Shown in pieces: positions 14,391 through 19,648 of a stretch of DNA of 19,648 bases. Position numbers and translations under genes: made by a program. The notes under the pieces are model-generated. The model was not told the origin of the DNA. It worked only from the letters and a program-made list of their open reading frames with translations, and ran no database searches. The stretch covers positions 1-19,648 of the forward strand of contig JAEUHU010000061.1 in NCBI GenBank assembly GCA_016793305.1, in the 5' to 3' direction. The stretch is from Planctomycetota bacterium (GTDB lineage Bacteria; Planctomycetota; UBA1135; UBA2386). Every line of letters starts with the position of its first letter. Within the stretch, counting starts at the first letter, position 1.

Positions 14391-15398
14391 ATGGACCCGC
14401 AGGTCTCGATCGTCGTGGTGACGTCCGACCGGCTGGTCGACCTGCGCCGCTGCCTGCAGAGCCTGCGCAGCCACCTGCGCGAAGCCGGCGCGCCGACCAC
14501 CGAGGTGCGCACCGTGCACGCGCCGCACGACACCGTGGCGATGGCGATGGTGCGCACGGAGTTCCCCGAGGTGCACGTGCACACCGCCGCGCGTCGACAC
14601 ATCAGCGTGCAGCGCAACCTCGGCGCGCGGGCGGCGCGCGGCGCCGTGGTCGTCTACCTCGACGACGACGCCTGGCCCCATCCCGGCTGGCTGTCGCAGC
14701 TGTGGCAGGCCTTCGCCGACGCTCGGGTCGTCGCCGCGAGCGGCCCCGTGCAGCGCGGCGACGGTTCGCTGCAGTGCGAACGCCTGGCGTCGTCGCCGAT
14801 CGGTCGCCTGGTCCCGCTCGCCGCGGGGCAGACCTTGCCGATCGGCTTCGCACCGAGCTTCTCCGGCTGCAACCTGGCGCTGCGGCGGCGGGCCCTGTTC
14901 GCCTGCGGCGGGTTCGACGAGAACCTGTCCTACCAGCCGGACGACATGGACGTCACCGCGCGACTGTTCGTGCATGCCGGGCGCGATCCGGCCGCGTTCC
15001 GCTACTGCGAGCTGGCGCGCGTGACCCACGAATCGTCGCCCGGGCCCTACCGGCGCACGCTCGAGGATCGTGCCTGGTTCGTGGTCGCCCGCGACAATCT
15101 CTACTACGCGTGCCGCCACGCGGGTGCCGTGCGTGGGGTGCTCGGCGGTGTCGCCCTGCAAATGCCGAAGCTCGGCCGCTTCTTCGCGTGGTGGTGGCAG
15201 GGCAAGCTCGGCTTCACCGCGGCGCTGCGCTGCTTCGGCAAGCACCTGGCCGGCACGTTGGTCGGGGTCGGGAAGGGTCTGCTGCGCAGTCCGCGTCTGC
15301 CTCTCGAACCTCTGCCGACGGCCGCGCCACCGCCAGACGACGACGCCGAACCAGCCCCGGCGAAGGAGCCGTCGTGCCGACGCCCCCAGCCAGTGTGA
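14391..15398 (+). CDS. Family 2 glycosyltransferase
   Basis: The 335-residue protein has a GT-A fold N-terminus: VSIVVVTSDRLVDLRRCLQS (5-24), the acceptor-side HISVQRNLGARAARG (70-84) and the metal-binding triad in VVVYLDDDAWPHPGW (86-100, DDD at 91-93). FSGCNLALRRRALFACGGFDE follows at about 161-181, then PDDMDVTARL. The C-terminus has a basic, hydrophobic segment (about 245-300) that could dock on the membrane, and ends in a Pro/Ala/Asp-rich tail. It probably adds one sugar to a lipid-linked glycan. The gene overlaps the next glycosyltransferase by 25 bases, so the unusual tail also carries the downstream ribosome site. Confidence 0.87.
   Translation: MDPQVSIVVVTSDRLVDLRRCLQSLRSHLREAGAPTTEVRTVHAPHDTVAMAMVRTEFPEVHVHTAARRHISVQRNLGARAARGAVVVYLDDDAWPHPGWLSQLWQAFADARVVAASGPVQRGDGSLQCERLASSPIGRLVPLAAGQTLPIGFAPSFSGCNLALRRRALFACGGFDENLSYQPDDMDVTARLFVHAGRDPAAFRYCELARVTHESSPGPYRRTLEDRAWFVVARDNLYYACRHAGAVRGVLGGVALQMPKLGRFFAWWWQGKLGFTAALRCFGKHLAGTLVGVGKGLLRSPRLPLEPLPTAAPPPDDDAEPAPAKEPSCRRPQPV
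15363..15368 (+). promoter_or_regulatory. Shine-Dalgarno deciding the GTG start of the second glycosyltransferase
   Basis: AAGGAG stands five bases before a GTG at 15374, inside the end of the upstream glycosyltransferase gene. This favours 15374 over the in-frame GTG at 15395 and places a 25-base overlap between the two genes. Confidence 0.7.
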
Positions 15399-16312
15399 AC
15401 GGGTGCGCCGACGCCGCCCGCTGCGTCGCGGTGGTCGTGCACTACGTCGACGCCGCGGCGACCCGGCGATGCGTGGCTTCGCTGCTGGCCCAGCGACCGT
15501 CGCCGCGCATCGTGGTGGTCGACAACGCGTCGCCCGACGGATCCGGCCGCTCGCTCGACGCGGCGTTCGAGAGCCACCCCGACGTCGTCGTGCTGCACTC
15601 GCCGACCAACGGCGGCTTCGGAGCCGGCTGCAACCGCGGCATCGAACGAGCATTCGCCCGCTGGCCCGACCTCGCCCACGTGCTGCTGCTGAACCCCGAC
15701 GCCACGTTGGTGCCGGGCGCCCTCGCCGAACTGGTGGCGACCGCCGCGCGCCATCCCGACGCCGGCCTGGTCGGCTGCCGGATCGATCGGCCGGACGGCA
15801 CCCGCTGGTTCGCCAACGGCCGCTGGCCCGCCTGGACGCTGAGCGGGTTCCACCGTCCGGCTCCTGCCGGGTTGGACGAGCACCGGACCGAGTTCGTCAC
15901 CGGCTGCTGCATGCTGCTCGCCGGCGACCTGCTGCGGAACGGGCTGCGGTTCGACGAGGACTACTTCCTCTACTGTGAGGACGCGGATCTGTGCCGCGAA
16001 GTGCTGGCCCGCGGCCGCGAGCTGTGGATCACGCAACGAGCGGTGGCCCACCACGGCTCCGGCGGCAGCCAGCCTGGCGAACCTGTGCTCGGCGAACTCA
16101 ACGCCGGGCGCCTCTACTGGCTCACTCGAGGGAAGGTCCTGCTGGCCCGACGACGCCTCGGGCTGGTGCAGCGATCGGTGTTCCTGGCGATCGCGTGGTT
16201 CCTGAAACCGCTGCTCGGGCTGGTCCACAGCCGCTCGGGCCGGTTTCTCGGGCCCTACCTGCGAGGCCTTCGTGACGGATGGCGGTCACGACACCCGGTC
16301 CGGGTGCCATGA
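15374..16312 (+). CDS. Family 2 glycosyltransferase, rhamnosyltransferase-like
   Basis: The 312-residue GT-A enzyme matches the subgroup often annotated as rhamnosyl- or dTDP-sugar transferases. Motifs are IVVVDNASPDGSGRSLD (46-62), SPTNGGFGAGCNRGIERAF (76-94), LLLNPDATLVPGAL (104-117, NPDA in place of the common DxD), VTGCCMLLAGDLL (175-187) and FDEDYFLYCEDADLC (193-207, with EDAD). A C-terminal hydrophobic helix (about 265-285) flanked by Arg suggests membrane association. It is the last gene of the plus-strand polysaccharide operon, ending 33 bases from the convergent regulator gene. Donor and acceptor sugars are not readable from sequence. Confidence 0.87.
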   Translation: MPTPPASVNGCADAARCVAVVVHYVDAAATRRCVASLLAQRPSPRIVVVDNASPDGSGRSLDAAFESHPDVVVLHSPTNGGFGAGCNRGIERAFARWPDLAHVLLLNPDATLVPGALAELVATAARHPDAGLVGCRIDRPDGTRWFANGRWPAWTLSGFHRPAPAGLDEHRTEFVTGCCMLLAGDLLRNGLRFDEDYFLYCEDADLCREVLARGRELWITQRAVAHHGSGGSQPGEPVLGELNAGRLYWLTRGKVLLARRRLGLVQRSVFLAIAWFLKPLLGLVHSRSGRFLGPYLRGLRDGWRSRHPVRVP

Positions 16313-16345
16313 CGAGTCCAGACGCAGCCGACGCGTGGGAGCGAA

Positions 16346-16906
16346 TCAGCCCTGCGCCATCTGCGCCATCGCCGACTTCAGCACGCTCTTCGCGACCGGC
16401 TTGTTGCGCGGCTTGCGCTGGCCGAGCAGTTCCCGGGACAGGGCCTCCTCGAGTTCGCGGTCCCGGAGCTTGCCTCCGTCGGCGAGCGAACGCTCCAGGT
16501 CCTTGGCGGCGGCTGCGTTCGGGCAGGTGATCCGCTGGGCCTGGGCATTGCCGTCGTAGAACCGCGAGCCGGCCTGCACCGCGACGAGGCGCACCCCGTC
16601 GTGGGTCGTGACCATGGCGCCCTCGGGCACTTCGAGCCAGTTGCCGCGGGCCACGACCCCGTCGCGTTCCGACCAGCGATCCCGGTTCGCAGGATCGATC
16701 GGGCGTTCGTCGTCCAGCAGGTAGGTCGGGGTGACGTCGTAGTGCTTGCAGAGGGCGAGCAGCATCGGCAACGTCGGCAGCGAACGGCCCTGTTCGAGGT
16801 GGGACATCGTCGCCGGGCGCACGCCGAGGATCTTGGCGGTGACGCCCTGGGCTTCCCGCTTCAGACGAGTACGGAGGTAGAACAGCTTGAGGTGCAGGCG
16901 CCGCAT
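16346..16906 (-). CDS. XRE-family transcriptional regulator with unrecognised C-terminal region
   Basis: This 186-residue protein has a helix-turn-helix of the XRE/Cro type at about 9-65: GVTAKILGVRPATMSHLEQG (21-40), with SLPTLPMLLALCKHYDVTPT after it. This closely fits the family pattern in which the recognition helix is followed by a conserved EQGRSxPxxxxLxxLCxxYxV segment. Residues about 85-130 form a beta-rich stretch (GVRLVAVQAGSRFYDGN) that I do not recognise, and 135-186 is helical and basic. It is convergent with the polysaccharide operon and divergent from rsmJ. The ATG at 16906 is preceded by a pyrimidine-only leader with no Shine-Dalgarno, so initiation is unusual or the start is misplaced. 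Targets are unknown; the polysaccharide genes are an obvious guess only by proximity. Confidence 0.8.
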   Translation of the reverse strand: MRRLHLKLFYLRTRLKREAQGVTAKILGVRPATMSHLEQGRSLPTLPMLLALCKHYDVTPTYLLDDERPIDPANRDRWSERDGVVARGNWLEVPEGAMVTTHDGVRLVAVQAGSRFYDGNAQAQRITCPNAAAAKDLERSLADGGKLRDRELEEALSRELLGQRKPRNKPVAKSVLKSAMAQMAQG

Positions 16907-16929
16907 GGAGGGAGAGGGGGAGGAAGGAG
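16907..16929. other. 23-base purine/pyrimidine tract at the regulator start, in the 232-base divergent gap
   Basis: The plus strand is all purine for 23 bases directly next to the regulator's ATG, so the regulator's mRNA leader is all pyrimidine and contains CCUCC-like anti-Shine-Dalgarno sequences. The remaining gap to rsmJ (16930-17138) is visibly less G+C-rich than the genes. It shows no convincing promoter pair or palindromic operator to my reading. Confidence 0.6.
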
Positions 16930-17138
16930 CTGTGGGAGAAGACCGCGGCAATACCCTGGAGAGGCGTGGCGTTGCGATCTGCGAAAGTCTATCACTGGCA
17001 GCGAAGACGAGGCCGTCAGCGGCAATCCAGGCTGTCCCTGGACGATGCATGCTGGCGGCGGCTGCACCGTGGCATTGGACGGTGCGGCGCGTCATTCTGT
17101 TCGCTGGTTCGGCGAGTCGTTGAACCGTACGAACGTCG

Positions 17139-17900
17139 ATGCGTCCTAGCTGGCGAGAACCCGAAGTAACCCTGGTCGGCCCGGGGCGTGGCGGCGACTT
17201 CTCCGCCACCGCGGCTGAGTTCGGACTCCGCGAGGCGCCAGATGCGCCCGGAGGCTGGCTCCTCGACGTATCGCCAGACCGCATACAGATCCGACCCCGC
17301 CATCTGGACGCCGAACTGACCCTGGATCTCGATGCGCGCAGCAGCGGGCTGCTGCGGCGACTGCGGACGGCCCGCCGCACCGACCCCTTGGCCCGGGCGT
17401 TCGGCCTGCACCGGCGCCAGGAGGCGCTGCACCTGGTCGACGCGACAGCGGGCCTGGCACGGGACACCCTGATGCTGGCACAGCTCGGCTGCCGGATCGA
17501 CGCGGTCGAACGGGTTCCGGCCTTGGCATTCGTCGCGCACTTGTTGGCACGCGAGACCGGCCTCGACCGGCTGGTCACGGTGCACGCCGGCGACGCGGTC
17601 GCCTGGCTCGAAGGGCGCGACGAGGACCGTCGCCCGGACGCGGTCTACCTCGACCCGATGTTCGAGGAGCCCGGCAAGGCCCAGGTGAAGAAGGACATGC
17701 AGGTCTGCCGGCTGCTGGCGGGTCCGGCCGACGGCGATCCCGCCCGACTCCTGGCGGTGGCCCGAGCCGTCGCGCGCGAGCGCGTCGTCGTGAAGCGGCA
17801 CCACGGTGCTGCGCCGCTGGGGGCAGGGGTCGCGTTCGAAGTGCCTGGCGAACGGATCCGCTTCGACGTCTACCTGACCGCGCCGGCTCCGCCTGGATAG
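17139..17900 (+). CDS. rsmJ: 16S rRNA (guanine(1516)-N(2))-methyltransferase RsmJ
   Basis: This 253-residue protein matches RsmJ (YhiQ/DUF548), which methylates N2 of G1516 in 16S rRNA using SAM. The SAM motif LVDATAGLARDTLMLAQLGC (99-118) with VERVP, VYLDPMF (169-175, the catalytic-loop DPMF), KAQVKKDMQVCRLL (180-193) and ERVVVKRHHGAAPL (214-227) follow the E. coli protein almost segment by segment. The end GERIRFDVYLT (237-247) is also typical. ATG at 17139 has no clear ribosome site; no better in-frame start is evident. The last 31 bases overlap the end of the convergent prmA gene. It is transcribed alone, divergent from the XRE regulator. Confidence 0.9.
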   Translation: MRPSWREPEVTLVGPGRGGDFSATAAEFGLREAPDAPGGWLLDVSPDRIQIRPRHLDAELTLDLDARSSGLLRRLRTARRTDPLARAFGLHRRQEALHLVDATAGLARDTLMLAQLGCRIDAVERVPALAFVAHLLARETGLDRLVTVHAGDAVAWLEGRDEDRRPDAVYLDPMFEEPGKAQVKKDMQVCRLLAGPADGDPARLLAVARAVARERVVVKRHHGAAPLGAGVAFEVPGERIRFDVYLTAPAPPG

Positions 17901-18661
17901 GCGACCGAAGTGAACGCGCCGACCACTTCGCGGTGCACGATGCGCGCCGGCACCAGCGCAGCCACTGGCTCGACCTCGTGGGCCCGCAGGCCGCTCAGCA
18001 CCAGCGCCGATCGACCGGTCCAACAGCGCAGGATCGCCGGCATCGCCGCCGTCAGCTCGCTGCCGGTCATGTTCGCGACCACCCCGTCGCAGCGCGGCAG
18101 CCCTTCCGGACCGCCGAACTGCAAGGTGGCGAGCGGCAGCAGCTCGCGCGCCGCATCGACCGAAGCCGCGTCGATGTCGCAGCCCGCCAGCACGTGGCAA
18201 CCGCGCTGCTGCGCGTAGAGCAGCAGGATCCCCGAGCCGGTGCCGACGTCGGCGAAGCTCGCGGGCGCATCCCAGACGCGGTGCAGGCAACGCAGTGCGG
18301 CCTGCGTGCTGTCGTGCTCGCCGCTGCCGAACGCGCCACCGCGCGGCACCACCAGTTCGAGGCCTTGGAAGCCAGACGGTCGTTCGACCCACGGTGGCCG
18401 CACCAGGAGGTCCTCTGCGACGAGGATCGCCTGGTCGTGTTCGAGGCCGGTGATCGCGTGGTCGGCGGGATCGATCGCCAGCTCCTCGATCACGAGGCCT
18501 TCGAGCGGCGGCCTCGGCAGATCGCCCACCAGCCAGACGGTGATCGCGTCGTCCTGTTCGAGCACTCCCTGCAGGTCGGCGTGCACGTGCAGCCAGTCGA
18601 GGGCCTCGGCGATCGCCACCCCACGCACGACGAACGCGCGCATGCCGGGATCGCCGCTCAT
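17870..18661 (-). CDS. prmA: Ribosomal protein L11 methyltransferase (PrmA-like)
   Basis: PrmA trimethylates lysines of ribosomal protein uL11. The 263-residue protein has a small N-terminal domain (1-95), then PRGGAFGSGEHDSTQAALRC (106-125), equivalent to the family AFGTGTHxTT segment. SAM motif I is FADVGTGSGILLLYAQQRG (136-154), the acidic loop is AGCDIDAASVDAA (159-171), and VVANMTGSELTAAMPAI (194-210) corresponds to the usual VVANILxxxL. Length is about 30 residues below E. coli PrmA and two signature positions differ, so a related protein methyltransferase is possible. ATG at 18661 overlaps the coaC stop (ATGA). It is the last gene of the gmk-coaC-prmA unit and its 3' end overlaps rsmJ by 31 bases. 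Confidence 0.78.
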   Translation of the reverse strand: MSGDPGMRAFVVRGVAIAEALDWLHVHADLQGVLEQDDAITVWLVGDLPRPPLEGLVIEELAIDPADHAITGLEHDQAILVAEDLLVRPPWVERPSGFQGLELVVPRGGAFGSGEHDSTQAALRCLHRVWDAPASFADVGTGSGILLLYAQQRGCHVLAGCDIDAASVDAARELLPLATLQFGGPEGLPRCDGVVANMTGSELTAAMPAILRCWTGRSALVLSGLRAHEVEPVAALVPARIVHREVVGAFTSVAYPGGAGAVR

Positions 18662-19233
18662 GCGCGGCCCCGGGCGAGTTCGAGCGCGCGCGCGACGATC
18701 GCCTCGGGCTCGACCATGCGGCCGACGGCGTCGTAGCCCTCGGCGAGATGGCCGGTGGTCGGGCCCAGGAAGTGGCAGCCTCGGGCTGCGAGCCGCGCCA
18801 CGTTGTCCTGTACCGAGGCGTGGGTCCACATGCGGTCGTTCATCGCCGGGCAGACGAGGATCGGGCAGCGACAGGTCAACGCCAGCAGCGACACGGCGTC
18901 GGAGCCAGCTCCGTGCGCGAGTCGCGCCAGCAGGTCGGCGGTAGCCGGTGCGATCACGTAAACGTCGGCCGCGGCCGCAGCCGCGATGTGCGGCACGCCG
19001 CCGTCGGGATCGACCTGCGTCGACGACAGGATCGCCTTCTTGCCCGTCAGCCCTTCGAAGGTCAGCGCGCCGACGTACTGGGTCGCGTGCGGTGTCATCG
19101 CCACCCGGACCCGGCAGCCCGACTGCACCAGCCGGCTCGCGGCGTAGGCCAGCTTGTAGGCAGCGATGCCTCCGCCGACCCCGAGCAGCACGCTCGGCCC
19201 ACTCGGCACGTCGCCGTGCGTCGTCACGACCAC
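18658..19233 (-). CDS. coaC: Phosphopantothenoylcysteine decarboxylase, stand-alone CoaC flavoprotein
   Basis: This FMN-dependent HFCD flavoprotein (191 residues) decarboxylates 4'-phosphopantothenoylcysteine to 4'-phosphopantetheine in CoA synthesis. Motifs are LLGVGGGIAAYKLAY (16-30), FEGLTGKKAI (59-68), catalytic His in VPHIAAAAAADVYVIAPATA (80-99), PAMNDRMW (129-136, the PxMNxxMW motif) and EGYDAVGRMVEPEAI (165-179). In many bacteria CoaC is fused to CoaB; here the protein stops after the CoaC domain and the next gene is prmA, so CoaB must lie elsewhere. Two GTG starts are possible: 19233, five bases after GGGAG (19243-19239), used here, and 19227, which overlaps the gmk stop as GTGA. Both lie over the end of gmk. 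Confidence 0.9.
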   Translation of the reverse strand: MVVTTHGDVPSGPSVLLGVGGGIAAYKLAYAASRLVQSGCRVRVAMTPHATQYVGALTFEGLTGKKAILSSTQVDPDGGVPHIAAAAAADVYVIAPATADLLARLAHGAGSDAVSLLALTCRCPILVCPAMNDRMWTHASVQDNVARLAARGCHFLGPTTGHLAEGYDAVGRMVEPEAIVARALELARGRA

Positions 19234-19648
19234 AGCAGCTCCCGCACCTTCTCGATGGTGGCCTCGAGGTCGCGGTTCTCCAGGATCACGTCGTAGAGCG
19301 GCCGGCCGGCGACCTCTTCGCGCGCTGCGGCGAGTTCGTCGACGGCGATGCGCACGCGCTGCTCGATCTCGGCGGGATCGTTGCTGCCGCGGTTCTGCAG
19401 GCGCCGGCGCAGCTCGTCGATGCTGGGCGGGGCGATGAACACGTAGAGCCCTTCGATGCCGCGCTCGCGCAGCTGGCGCGTGCCCTTCACCTCGATCTCG
19501 ACGAGGAACGTCTTGCCGCGGCTCAGCGCCTGGTCCATCGGCCAGCGCGGCGTGCCGTAGAGGTTGCCGTTGTAGGTGGCCCACTCGAGGAACTGGTTCT
19601 CGCCGAGCCGCCGCTGGAAGTCGTCGCGCGACAGGAAGTGGTAGTCGA
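19224..19648 (-). CDS. gmk: Guanylate kinase, N-terminus outside the window
   Basis: The visible C-terminal about 141 residues match guanylate kinase, which converts GMP to GDP with ATP. Reading from the edge: DYHFLSRDDFQRRL, then ENQFLEWATYNGNLYGTPRW (GMP-binding region with the E-x-A...YGT pattern), KTFLVEIEVKGTRQLRE, GLYVFIAPPS, LRRRLQNRGSND (lid arginines), and NRDLEATIEKVRELL at the end. The P-loop half lies beyond 19648. There is no stop or frameshift in the visible part. It is the upstream gene of gmk-coaC-prmA; the coaC start overlaps its end by up to 10 bases. Confidence 0.95.
   Translation of the reverse strand, partial: DYHFLSRDDFQRRLGENQFLEWATYNGNLYGTPRWPMDQALSRGKTFLVEIEVKGTRQLRERGIEGLYVFIAPPSIDELRRRLQNRGSNDPAEIEQRVRIAVDELAAAREEVAGRPLYDVILENRDLEATIEKVRELLWS

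Noticed and set aside
16292..16306. Palindrome cacccgg-t-ccgggtg at the end of the second glycosyltransferase as a terminator
   Set aside because: It has a one-base loop, lies inside the coding region before the stop, and has no T-run.
16932..17123. 63-codon plus-strand frame before rsmJ with a good AAGGAG site
   Set aside because: Third codon positions are clearly less G/C-biased than in real genes here, and the product has no recognisable feature. It is kept only as a note in the leader finding.
1..19648. CRISPR arrays, tRNA or rRNA genes, insertion sequences, phage attachment sites
   Set aside because: I saw no spaced direct repeats of CRISPR type, no tRNA cloverleaf or CCA pattern, no rRNA core sequence, and no transposase or integrase motif on either strand.

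Overview
The window is G+C-rich throughout, with tightly packed genes, strong G/C third-position bias and many 4-base ATGA/GTGA overlaps. It contains no rRNA, tRNA, CRISPR array, transposase or phage gene that I can see. Gene order (glmU-prs-rplY-pth-rpsF-rpsR-rplI), a separate coaC beside gmk, and a secreted beta-propeller protein with an Ig-like repeat suggest a member of the Planctomycetota or a near relative. That assignment is inference from gene content and style; no marker here is diagnostic.

Layout from left to right. (1) Minus strand, 3546 to 1: rimO, pgsA, an RsbU/SpoIIE-like membrane phosphatase and a MazG-like pyrophosphohydrolase cut by the window edge. (2) Minus strand, 8588 to 3659: glmU, prs, rplY, pth, rpsF, rpsR, rplI, a cell-wall precursor/PRPP/translation operon. 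It has a plausible sigma70-type promoter at 8633-8661 and ends at a perfect 12-bp hairpin at 3602-3633. (3) Minus strand, 10709 to 8799: one secreted glucose/sorbosone dehydrogenase-like protein. (4) Plus strand, 10887 to 16312: a five-gene surface polysaccharide cluster (KpsS/KpsC-like protein, Wzx-like flippase, SAM methyltransferase, two family 2 glycosyltransferases). (5) Minus strand, 16906 to 16346: an XRE-type regulator. (6) Plus strand, 17139 to 17900: rsmJ. (7) Minus strand, 19648 to 17870: gmk (cut by the window edge), coaC, prmA.

Most of the window is core housekeeping: ribosomal proteins and their modification (rimO, prmA, rsmJ), peptidyl-tRNA recycling, PRPP, UDP-GlcNAc, phospholipid and CoA synthesis. 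The accessory part is about 8.8-17.1 kb, where the secreted propeller protein, the polysaccharide genes and the regulator sit between the two housekeeping blocks. The polysaccharide genes would plausibly make, decorate and flip a surface glycan.

I found no clear case of a wholly new system. The points most worth checking are the mixed capsule-type/flippase-type polysaccharide cluster, the altered metal-binding motifs of the RsbU-like protein, two intergenic tandem repeats that both have a 15-bp unit, and the pyrimidine-rich leader of the XRE regulator.
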